Source: Bacteriovoracaceae bacterium
GTDB lineage: Bacteria > Bdellovibrionota > Bacteriovoracia > Bacteriovoracales > Bacteriovoracaceae
DNA: 8,146 bases
Assembly: GCA_947442115.1 (NCBI GenBank)
Contig: CANEVK010000119.1
Location: 1 to 8,146, forward strand
Direction of reading: 5' to 3'
Position 1 is the stretch's first letter, and every line of letters starts with the position of its first letter. The notes beneath the pieces were generated by a model, which made no database searches, was not told where the DNA came from, and saw nothing but the letters and a program-made list of their open reading frames with translations. A program made the position numbers and the translations under genes. Shown here piece by piece: positions 1-5,645 of the stretch.

Positions 1-375
1 AAATCCACCGATAATAAGCTTTAATTTATTTTTTGAAATTTCTCTTAAAAATTCTTCCTGCTGACTTAAAGTGATTTCAAATTCCGGAGGGATACTCCCG
101 GCCATATCTCTAAACTCTCCAAGTCGCATCGCCCGATCGAGGGCCTGCATATCAATTGAAAACCAGGCCTTTCCTTCATAATACCCCATGGGAAGAGATA
201 AAACTCCATTTGGGAAATACCAATTAATATCGGCTTCGTCCCATATTTCCCAAAGAGGAAAAAGATCGTGCATATTAGCACCATACCCATGAAAAAGAAC
301 CACAGCTCTTTTAGCATTTTCTTTTTCAATACAGAGGCACTCTATTCCGGCAATATTTTTAAGGATGGGCTTCAT
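1..375 (-). CDS. Alpha/beta-hydrolase, phospholipase/carboxylesterase type (3' part beyond left edge)
   Basis: This is a probable soluble serine hydrolase acting on carboxylic esters, similar to the small carboxylesterase/YpfH-type family. I translated 125 codons from the ATG at 375-373 to the window edge without a stop. Residues 23-32 read RAVVLFHGYG, a beta-strand followed by the His-Gly oxyanion-hole motif. Residues 52-57 (WYFPNG) and 70-75 (AWFSID) match the 'FPNAP...WFD' region of these esterases. The visible part ends IIGGF at residues 121-125, exactly where the family has its G-F-S-Q-G nucleophile elbow, so the catalytic Ser should be the next codon outside the window. The start overlaps the end of the upstream gene by 17 nt. 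It has an AGGA ribosome binding site 7 nt upstream, inside that gene, so it is the third gene of the leftward operon. The substrate cannot be told. Confidence 0.8.
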   Translation of the reverse strand, partial: MKPILKNIAGIECLCIEKENAKRAVVLFHGYGANMHDLFPLWEIWDEADINWYFPNGVLSLPMGYYEGKAWFSIDMQALDRAMRLGEFRDMAGSIPPEFEITLSQQEEFLREISKNKLKLIIGGF

Positions 376-1183
376 TTTTTAATCCTATTTTTATTCTAAT
401 CCAAGGAGGATCAATTTTTACTCGATCATGCCTTACCTGACTTGATAAGATTTTCATCACAAGATCAGTCACTGGGATATTCCCATATCGAATTTCTCCC
501 ACCCTAATGGCCAAAGTCTGGCCCTGATCTTCAATTTGAGTCATACCCCAAAATTTTAAATAAGTAGGAATCAGTAATTTTACTCTTAAGGAAGAATAGA
601 TATTTCCCTCACCGACTGAGAGATAAAAATCATTTGCTGGAAAATCTGTTTCTGCCGGTACTTCTGGCAGCTGACTCGCAATAGTTTTTAAAAGCTCAAA
701 AGGAATCTCCATCTCTTTTATCGACAGCTCCATTCTATGAAGACAGTCTTTTTGTAGCTTAAACAATAAATTTTCATCAACAGAATCCCCTTCACAACGT
801 AAACTGAATTCTTCAAATTTATATTCCGCATCTTTAGCTGAACTAAAACTGAGTTGATTAAAATTTAGAGCATGAAATGTTTTTTGGATTTCAAGATTCA
901 AATTTTGAGTTTTTAATCTTTTTAAATCTAGAACAAATTGAATAGGTCTAATCCATTCTAATTCAACATTACCGAGAGATAGGTCAAATGAGTTTTCTCG
1001 CTTGAAAATAAAAATCTCTTGGGCGCCTAAAAAGGGAGACATCCCAATACCTATACTGAATTTATCAAAAGTCCCTTGTCCATAATTAGAGTCATACTCC
1101 AAATCAAGATTTTTAAGAGTCATCTTTTCAACCCCAGCAAAAAGCGACGAGATCATAAAAAATAGCGTAATGAGGAAAGGCAT
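359..1183 (-). CDS. Exported protein of unknown family, beta-rich
   Basis: I do not recognise this 274-residue protein. Residues 1-17 form a hydrophobic stretch ending SSLFAG, which looks like a signal peptide cut after Ala16, although it has no Lys/Arg at the N-terminus. The rest alternates polar and hydrophobic residues in beta-strand fashion (for example NLDLEY at 25-30) and lacks further membrane helices. This would suit a periplasmic or outer-membrane-associated protein; a distant resemblance to lipid-binding AsmA/LmeA-like proteins is only an impression. The start is well fixed: an in-frame TGA lies 6 nt upstream, and AAGGA sits about 8 nt before the ATG. It is the second gene of the leftward operon, 24 nt after the coiled-coil gene. 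A hairpin covers its ribosome binding site. Its last 17 nt overlap the hydrolase gene. Confidence 0.75.
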   Translation of the reverse strand: MPFLITLFFMISSLFAGVEKMTLKNLDLEYDSNYGQGTFDKFSIGIGMSPFLGAQEIFIFKRENSFDLSLGNVELEWIRPIQFVLDLKRLKTQNLNLEIQKTFHALNFNQLSFSSAKDAEYKFEEFSLRCEGDSVDENLLFKLQKDCLHRMELSIKEMEIPFELLKTIASQLPEVPAETDFPANDFYLSVGEGNIYSSLRVKLLIPTYLKFWGMTQIEDQGQTLAIRVGEIRYGNIPVTDLVMKILSSQVRHDRVKIDPPWIRIKIGLKNEAHP

Positions 1184-1184
1184 T

Positions 1185-1208
1185 GTTCATCCTTAGTTAT
1201 GGATGAAC
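1185..1208 (-). promoter_or_regulatory. Hairpin over ribosome binding site, likely translational coupling element
   Basis: GTTCATCC (1185-1192) and GGATGAAC (1201-1208) form a perfect 8-bp inverted repeat with an 8-nt loop. In the leftward mRNA, the first arm starts at the G of the TAG stop of the upstream gene (1210-1208). The second arm contains most of the AAGGA ribosome binding site of the downstream gene. A ribosome reaching the stop would open the stem and expose the site. The repeat is seen directly; the coupling role is inferred. Confidence 0.5.
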
Positions 1209-1780
1209 TATTTTCTTTTTTTTGCGGTGAAATCGGCAAGGATCTTTTTTATCATAAGCACTTCTTGCTTCATATCCGGGTGCTTAGCATTGATTCGAAG
1301 GAGTAATTGATTAATTTGATGGTCCATTAATTTGACATCGCTAAGCAATTCACTCAGGATCTCCGTTTTGAAATCGGCCACTTGAACTTTAACTTCGGCA
1401 TCAAACTCGGCCTTGCGAGCACGCTCTCTTAACTGAACAATTTCTTCACTCTCAAGATCATATTGACCTTCAACTAATGGCTGAGTCTGAATTTTAACTG
1501 CATTCGAACCAGAAATGGGAGCCGCAGAAGTTGGAGGAGCAGGTCTTCTTGCAGGCTGAGCAGCAGCTCGAGCATCATCTAATTTTTTTACTTGAGCAAT
1601 AGGTTGCGGGCCCTGAGGTTGAGCAGTAGCTGATGGGCCGACAGGACGTGCAGGACGAGGCTTTACATCATTACCCTGCATCTGGAATTCCAGATCTACG
1701 TCTTGATTGACGGCATCGTTCTTCTTTTTCTTTGCCTCTTCTTCGTCTTCGAATTCGAGGTCTAGATCGTCCAAGGCCAT
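1208..1780 (-). CDS. Acidic, Pro/Ala-rich protein with C-terminal helical/coiled-coil region
   Basis: I do not recognise this 190-residue protein and no enzyme motif is visible. Residues 1-33 are acidic and hold a repeated short motif: DLDLEF at 5-10 and DVDLEF at 27-32, separated by a Lys run at 17-20. Residues 34-105 are Pro/Ala/Gln-rich and almost certainly disordered. Residues about 110-185 are heptad-like and charged, predicted as long amphipathic helices, and the tail ends KKRK. There is no signal peptide or membrane segment, so it is probably a cytoplasmic scaffold or adaptor, perhaps oligomeric. The ATG at 1780-1778 follows AAAGGA with suitable spacing. It heads the leftward operon and has a sigma-28-type promoter candidate 24 nt upstream, which hints at a role linked to motility or the free-swimming phase. 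Confidence 0.75.
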   Translation of the reverse strand: MALDDLDLEFEDEEEAKKKKNDAVNQDVDLEFQMQGNDVKPRPARPVGPSATAQPQGPQPIAQVKKLDDARAAAQPARRPAPPTSAAPISGSNAVKIQTQPLVEGQYDLESEEIVQLRERARKAEFDAEVKVQVADFKTEILSELLSDVKLMDHQINQLLLRINAKHPDMKQEVLMIKKILADFTAKKRK

Positions 1781-1806
1781 TAGTTTTATTCCTTTCCTTA
1801 CCGTCC

Positions 1807-1833
1807 TTATCGGTTTTTTGTTGTTTAACTTGA
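1807..1833 (-). promoter_or_regulatory. Sigma-28 (FliA)-type promoter for the leftward operon
   Basis: On the minus strand TCAAGTTA (1833-1826) is followed by an 11-nt spacer and ACCGATAA (1814-1807). The FliA consensus is TAAAGTTT-N11-GCCGATAA. The -10 matches 7 of 8 positions, the -35 matches 6 of 8, and the spacing is exact. Transcription would start near 1800, leaving a leader of about 20 nt with the AAAGGA ribosome binding site. The same paired elements precede the divergent gene, which supports a real signal. Confidence 0.55.
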
Positions 1834-1880
1834 GCTTTTCTATTGCTTTTCTCGGATTTCCGACCTTTCCAATAAATTAC

Positions 1881-1908
1881 TCAAGTTTTGAATAGACACC
1901 TCCGATAA
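1881..1908 (+). promoter_or_regulatory. Sigma-28 (FliA)-type promoter for the receiver-like gene
   Basis: TCAAGTTT (1881-1888), a 12-nt spacer and TCCGATAA (1901-1908) resemble the FliA consensus TAAAGTTT-N11-GCCGATAA. Each element matches 7 of 8 positions, with the spacer 1 nt longer than usual. Expected transcription start is near 1915, giving a leader of about 25 nt. A sigma-70 alternative, TTGAAT at 1888 with TAAAAG at 1911, is weaker. The pair mirrors the promoter at 1807-1833. Confidence 0.5.
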
Positions 1909-1940
1909 GGTAAAAGCATTCATGACCAATAGGAAAGAAT

Positions 1941-2480
1941 ATGTCTGGTGAAAGTGAAGATGATAAACCAACCGTAGTCCTAGACCTCAATGCTCTTAAA
2001 AAGCAGAAGCTTAAGCAAGAAGAAGAGATGGCCAATCTTGCCTCGAGCTTAGAGTTTAGTACACCAACTGAAGATGATGATAGTGAGGAAATGCAGGCCA
2101 GTCATTTTCCGGTCATTCTTTTTGACTTTGGGAGTGATTTTTTTCAAAAATCTCTACCCTCTTTTCCTAAGGGGTATGACTATAAAATAATCAAAACCCT
2201 CCCCGAATTAAACAATCATCTTAAAAAGAAGGATTTTCAGATTGTTGTTTTTTACTTTGATTCAAATCCTAAAGCGGTCAATCAACTTTGTGCCCAGATA
2301 AAATCTAAAATGCCCACGACCAAAACACTCATCATGGCCAAAGCAATCTCACCTGAGAAAGCTCGGGCCCATGCACAGACTTCCTCTGGAGCAGCTGGAT
2401 ACTATCAATTACCCTTAGATTCCTCAAAAATTGAAAAAGAATTTAATAAGATTTATTCTTTAATCCAAAAAGCTTCTTGA
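1941..2480 (+). CDS. Degenerate response-regulator receiver-like protein with acidic N-terminal tail
   Basis: This 179-residue protein has an acidic, probably disordered tail (1-54, including EDDD at 44-47). A domain of about 120 residues with the alternating alpha/beta pattern of a CheY-like receiver follows. Strands are seen at 57-61 (PVILF), 101-106 (IVVFYF) and 129-133 (TLIMA). D107 follows the third strand and may sit at the phospho-acceptor position. However, the acidic pair after strand 1 is reduced to D62, the Thr/Ser after strand 4 is replaced (A133-K134), and the invariant Lys before Pro in the last loop is Leu (L157-P158). Classical phosphorylation is therefore doubtful, and it is more likely a protein-interaction pseudo-receiver. 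There is no DNA-binding or output domain. The ATG has AGGAAAG just upstream. It is probably monocistronic, with a sigma-28-type promoter before it and a terminator after. Confidence 0.75.
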   Translation: MSGESEDDKPTVVLDLNALKKQKLKQEEEMANLASSLEFSTPTEDDDSEEMQASHFPVILFDFGSDFFQKSLPSFPKGYDYKIIKTLPELNNHLKKKDFQIVVFYFDSNPKAVNQLCAQIKSKMPTTKTLIMAKAISPEKARAHAQTSSGAAGYYQLPLDSSKIEKEFNKIYSLIQKAS

Positions 2481-2488
2481 AATAAAAA

Positions 2489-2520
2489 AGGCCAACGTGG
2501 TCAGACGGTGGCCTCTTTAT
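2489..2520 (+). terminator. Rho-independent terminator after the receiver-like gene
   Basis: AGGCCA (2489-2494) pairs with TGGCCT (2509-2514). After one A-G mismatch, CGT pairs with ACG around a six-base loop (2499-2504). The tract after it, TCTTTATT, is only moderately T-rich. The stem begins 8 nt after the TGA stop at 2480. An A-rich run before the stem (2484-2489) could allow termination on the other strand too. Confidence 0.65.
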
Positions 2521-2527
2521 TAGAACT

Positions 2528-2557
2528 GGGAGGTGAAATCATGGCTTAAATGATTTC
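2528..2557 (+). promoter_or_regulatory. Strong ribosome binding site with two-codon ORF inside a hairpin
   Basis: GGGAGGTGA (2528-2536) is the strongest Shine-Dalgarno-like sequence in the window. It is followed by ATG GCT TAA (2541-2549), a Met-Ala ORF. The ATG lies in a perfect 8-bp inverted repeat, GAAATCAT (2535-2542) and ATGATTTC (2550-2557), with a 7-nt loop. The second arm contains another ATG (2550) opening a 30-codon frame to TAG at 2642. The rest of the 207-nt gap up to 2687 shows only AT-rich promoter-like sequence. The function is unknown. Confidence 0.3.
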
Positions 2558-2652
2558 GGATCCAATAATTTACGAAAACCTGATGCTCGTCAATAAACCA
2601 AAATTCTTTTTTTTTAACACCAAATCCCAATCAGCAAGTTAGAAATCAAAAG

Positions 2653-2681
2653 TTGACTGCTAGACTTGATAATTCCAAAAT
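2653..2681 (+). promoter_or_regulatory. Possible sigma-70 promoter giving a leaderless mRNA
   Basis: TTGACT (2653-2658) is 17 nt before CAAAAT (2676-2681), which ends 6 nt before the ATG at 2688. Transcription would begin at or next to the A of the start codon. This fits the absence of any Shine-Dalgarno sequence before that gene. A second reading uses GATAAT (2668-2673) with a poor -35. Confidence 0.3.
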
Positions 2682-2687
2682 ATCCAG

Positions 2688-4370
2688 ATGAAAAAACCCC
2701 TGCTAAACAAAATACATCTACCTCTTCTTCTTTTATGCTGCAGTGCGCTAGCCCAGGATTGGTCAAGAGATGTTGAAGTAATAACTCCAAGAGAAAATAT
2801 CTATCAGTTGAATCAAGAAGATTTTTATAAAAAAGTTCAGGATGGTAGGAAAGTTGCTTTATTTTATCCTGTAACGGCCAGCGAACTCCTCATCCCTTAT
2901 AGACCACTTGAAACATTTTTCAACTCAGATCCAAGCGATCCAATGAGAAAATTAATTTATCAAATGGTCCGATCAGTCTCCCCTTTCAAATCAATGGATG
3001 AGCTCTATAGTTGGCTTGGTGTGCATGATTTCCCCAAAGAAACACAAGAAGAAAATCCGAATCCTTGGCCAGAATTAAGTGCCCTTGAAAAAGCTCTTCC
3101 TATGGGTGCTACGCTGATAAAAATAACAGATGGCGAAGCCTTAACTTTTGGGTGTGCTGCCTGTCACAGTGCCGATTTATTCGGAGTCAAAGTTTTAGGA
3201 CTTACCAATCGCTTTCCAAGGGCCAACGAATTTTTTAGAAATGGTCAAATGGTAGCCCCTTATGTGAACTCTTTTCTCTTTAAAGATATTCTGAAGACTA
3301 CAGAGGGTGAACGACAAATCCTTGTTAGTGCAAAAAGTGCTACAAAGTGGGTAGGAACTAAAAAGCCTGTTGTGCTTGGCTTAGATACAAGTCTTGCACA
3401 AGTCGCACTTTCACTTGCAAAGAGAGAAAATGATGACTATGCAACCAGAACATTTTTATCAGCGCGAAACCCAAGGCCGAATAAACTCTCCACTTTAGTC
3501 GCTGATAGTAAACCTGCTGTCTGGTGGAATGTGAAATACAAAAATAGATGGCTATCGGATGGATCGATTGTTTCAGGGAACCCTGTCCACACCAACTTCT
3601 TATGGAACGAAATTGGTCGAGGCACTGATTTAAAAAAACTTGAAGATTGGATGCAGGAAGGCCAAGAGCAAATAGAATCTTTAACTGCAGCCGTTTTTGC
3701 CACAAAACCACCACGTTATGAAAAGTTTTTTGGAATAGATAGCATTGACCTAGAGAGGGCCAAGAAAGGCCAAAAGCACTATGTTCAATCTTGCCAAAAA
3801 TGTCATGGAACATATGAAAAAGGATGGGATCGGCCTCTCGCATTTACTAAAAATAAATTATATCAAATACAAACAACCAAAGTCATTTACCATAAGAAAA
3901 CTCCAGTCATTGATGTAGGAACTGATCCAGGAAGATATAAAGGAATGAATGAATTCTTTAAGGACTTAAACCGCTTAAAAATCTCACAAAATTTAAACAC
4001 TGTGGTTGAGCCTCAAAAAGGGTATGTCCCACCTCCTCTAGATGGCATCTGGGCCCGTTGGCCATACCTTCATAACAACGCTATCCCCAACCTATGTGAA
4101 CTACTCACACCAGCGCCAAAGAGAGTGAAAGGCTATTTTGCAGGTAAGGCCATAGATAAAAAGTTAGATTATGACCAAGATTGTGTAGGTTATCCAACTC
4201 AAGAAAAGACCCCTGAAAATTGGAAACTTGATCCTGATTATTATTATGACACCACAAGGGAGGGTCTTTTTAATATTGGCCATGATGAGAAAATTTTCAT
4301 TAAAGAGGGAAAAGAGATCTACACCGAAAAAGAGAAAAGAGAAATTATAGAATTTTTAAAAACGCTTTAA
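2688..4370 (+). CDS. Secreted di-haem c-type cytochrome, RoxA-like (MauG/di-haem peroxidase superfamily)
   Basis: This 560-residue exported protein should carry two covalently bound haems. Residues 1-22 form a signal peptide (KK at 2-3, a Leu-rich core, SALA before Gln23). Two CXXCH haem-attachment motifs are present: CAACH at 156-160 and CQKCH at 369-373. In the C-terminal domain PYLHNN (459-464), then IPNLCELLTP, matches the 'PYLHNGSVPTLxxLL.P' signature of RoxA-like and MauG-like di-haem proteins. DCVGYP at 498-503 matches the later 'VGF' element. RoxA itself is about 680 residues and oxidatively cleaves rubber, so this shorter relative is probably a periplasmic or secreted oxidase or peroxidase of unknown substrate. 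C470 and C499 might form a disulphide. The start has no clear ribosome binding site but sits directly before the signal peptide. Its stop overlaps the convergent FHA gene by 4 nt. Confidence 0.8.
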   Translation: MKKPLLNKIHLPLLLLCCSALAQDWSRDVEVITPRENIYQLNQEDFYKKVQDGRKVALFYPVTASELLIPYRPLETFFNSDPSDPMRKLIYQMVRSVSPFKSMDELYSWLGVHDFPKETQEENPNPWPELSALEKALPMGATLIKITDGEALTFGCAACHSADLFGVKVLGLTNRFPRANEFFRNGQMVAPYVNSFLFKDILKTTEGERQILVSAKSATKWVGTKKPVVLGLDTSLAQVALSLAKRENDDYATRTFLSARNPRPNKLSTLVADSKPAVWWNVKYKNRWLSDGSIVSGNPVHTNFLWNEIGRGTDLKKLEDWMQEGQEQIESLTAAVFATKPPRYEKFFGIDSIDLERAKKGQKHYVQSCQKCHGTYEKGWDRPLAFTKNKLYQIQTTKVIYHKKTPVIDVGTDPGRYKGMNEFFKDLNRLKISQNLNTVVEPQKGYVPPPLDGIWARWPYLHNNAIPNLCELLTPAPKRVKGYFAGKAIDKKLDYDQDCVGYPTQEKTPENWKLDPDYYYDTTREGLFNIGHDEKIFIKEGKEIYTEKEKREIIEFLKTL

Positions 4371-5566
4371 TAGTAACGAAAATATTCTTTAAAAAGAGCG
4401 AGGGCTTCGATTCCAAATTTTCTGGATGCCTTGAAGTACCTCTGATCAAGTGCCGATAAAAACTTCTCTAAACTTTCAGGGTGAAATGCAAGAGTGGAAT
4501 ATATATAGTTACCATCCTGGAGTTTAACTTTCATAACAAAAATTAAGTTCAAGTCTTTAAATAAATTGTAATCAAGGTCTCTTGGAAATTGCTCGAAGAA
4601 ATACAGTAAAGAAGCCACATAAAGTAAATCTTTGTAATATTTCTCAATATTCGTCTGATCAACACTAACAACATCTGGCAAAGAGGATCTTGCCTTGGTA
4701 ATAAAATCAGTCCCGTCAAAAAAGACAAATAATGAAGTCCCTACTTGAACAGAAAATCTCTCCACAGATTTTATTTTATCACAAAAGTATTTTTCAACAT
4801 CCGTAGTACAAGGCATGTTTTTTAAAATTTCAGGATATTTTTCAACTGGTAAAAGGGATGATTCATCAACTAACTTAAATACTGGCCGAGTCGGCTCAGG
4901 AGTGGGCACGTCTTTTTTCTGAGCTTCATTTTTTGAGCTCTCTAGCTGATCCACAGGTTGCTCAGGTGGCCTTAAAAATAAATTCCAGTATGACGCGACT
5001 CCGACGGCAACTAAACATACAAGGAAGACAACCTTCATACGTTTATTATCATCCATTTTTTTTGAGGGCACTTCAGCTCTCTTTTTTTGAGCTAAATCAG
5101 ATCTTTTTTTAATAAGACTTTCTGTTCTTGTCTGTTGTAAATCTTTAAGAGAAATCGCCTTTGTAGCATCTTGAAGGCTTGAGCTAGGTGTTGTTTTAGT
5201 TTTTGTAGGTTTTGAAAGTTCTTGTTTTACAAAACTATCTAGTTTAGACAACCCAAGATCATCGGCCTCTCCATCAGAAAGTAAAGTTATAAGGACATTG
5301 CCTGAGATTCTCACAGGAAAAAAAGATGTAAACTCGACCCTATTCCCGGGAACTAATCTTTCGTCATTAATATACGTGCCATTGGCAGAACCTTGATCAA
5401 TAATGTAGTAATTATCATTCTCTGTTAAGACTGCGATGTGCTTTCGACTCACACCAACGGCTTCGATAACGATGTCACAGCTCTCATGAGAACCTATAAG
5501 TATTTTAGGCTTATTCAAAGGGTAGATCTGAGGTTCACTATTATCAATTAAGATTTCTAAACGCAT
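4367..5566 (-). CDS. FHA-domain transmembrane protein with unknown periplasmic domain
   Basis: This 399-residue inner-membrane protein probably senses or recruits phosphothreonine proteins. Residues 1-95 are a forkhead-associated domain: ILIGSHESCDIVI (22-34), SRKH (40-43) and GSANGTYIN (59-67) are the canonical core. The Arg that commonly follows the first Gly is Ser26, while Ser40, Arg41, His43 and Asn62 are kept. Residues 96-176 form a charged, Lys/Thr/Ser-rich linker. One membrane helix spans about 178-196, preceded by basic residues, so the FHA part is cytoplasmic. A short Pro/Glu-rich spacer follows, then about 170 unrecognised residues (about 230-399) with C252, C262 and many aromatics, ending FRYY. 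No Ser/Thr kinase is in the window to supply the phosphate mark. It lies 79 nt downstream of the GNAT-peptidase gene but seems to have its own promoter. Confidence 0.85.
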   Translation of the reverse strand: MRLEILIDNSEPQIYPLNKPKILIGSHESCDIVIEAVGVSRKHIAVLTENDNYYIIDQGSANGTYINDERLVPGNRVEFTSFFPVRISGNVLITLLSDGEADDLGLSKLDSFVKQELSKPTKTKTTPSSSLQDATKAISLKDLQQTRTESLIKKRSDLAQKKRAEVPSKKMDDNKRMKVVFLVCLVAVGVASYWNLFLRPPEQPVDQLESSKNEAQKKDVPTPEPTRPVFKLVDESSLLPVEKYPEILKNMPCTTDVEKYFCDKIKSVERFSVQVGTSLFVFFDGTDFITKARSSLPDVVSVDQTNIEKYYKDLLYVASLLYFFEQFPRDLDYNLFKDLNLIFVMKVKLQDGNYIYSTLAFHPESLEKFLSALDQRYFKASRKFGIEALALFKEYFRYY

Positions 5567-5577
5567 AATTTCTTATT

Positions 5578-5605
5578 ATTCTAAACTAAATAGCTACATT
5601 TACAA
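5578..5605 (-). promoter_or_regulatory. Candidate sigma-70 promoter of the FHA gene
   Basis: On the minus strand TTGTAA (5605-5600), a 16-nt spacer and TAGAAT (5583-5578) resemble a sigma-70 promoter, with 4 of 6 and 5 of 6 matches. The start of transcription would fall only about 5 nt before the ATG at 5566, giving a very short leader. The AAGAA before the ATG is a poor ribosome binding site. Confidence 0.35.
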
Positions 5606-5621
5606 AAAAATTAACTGATCA

Positions 5622-5640
5622 CCCGACTTCTAAACTCGGG
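5622..5640 (-). terminator. Possible terminator of the GNAT-peptidase gene
   Basis: CCCGA (5622-5626) and TCGGG (5636-5640) form a 5-bp GC-rich stem, extended by two A-T pairs after a C-C mismatch. It starts 5 nt past the TAG stop. In the leftward transcript the run of seven T's comes about 11 nt after the stem, so it is a weak terminator at best. A competing pairing (GACTT 5625-5629 with AAGTC 5642-5646) is possible. Confidence 0.35.
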
Positions 5641-5645
5641 AAAGT

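Noticed and set aside
66..329. An 87-codon minus-strand frame with a hydrophobic N-terminus.
   Set aside because: It overlaps the alpha/beta-hydrolase in another frame. The hydrolase frame carries the HGYG and WFSID family motifs and a ribosome binding site.
1840..1923. A 27-codon minus-strand frame starting ATG AAT GCT, with a protein-like helical composition, upstream of the coiled-coil gene.
   Set aside because: It has no ribosome binding site and lies across the stretch that holds the -35 and -10 elements of the divergent plus-strand promoter candidate. It also ends upstream of the expected start of the leftward transcript.
2688..2756. Lipoprotein signal with Cys17 or Cys18 in the cytochrome precursor.
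   Set aside because: The residue before each Cys is Leu or Cys, not Gly/Ala/Ser, so there is no lipobox. SALA before Gln23 is an ordinary signal peptidase I site.
3358..3843. A 161-codon frame antisense to the cytochrome gene.
   Set aside because: The plus-strand frame contains the haem motif CQKCH in this interval. The antisense frame has no ribosome binding site or recognisable motif.
4452..4459. A perfect GCCGATAA FliA-type -10 on the plus strand.
   Set aside because: It lies inside the FHA coding region, no matching -35 precedes it at the right spacing, and no plus-strand gene follows.
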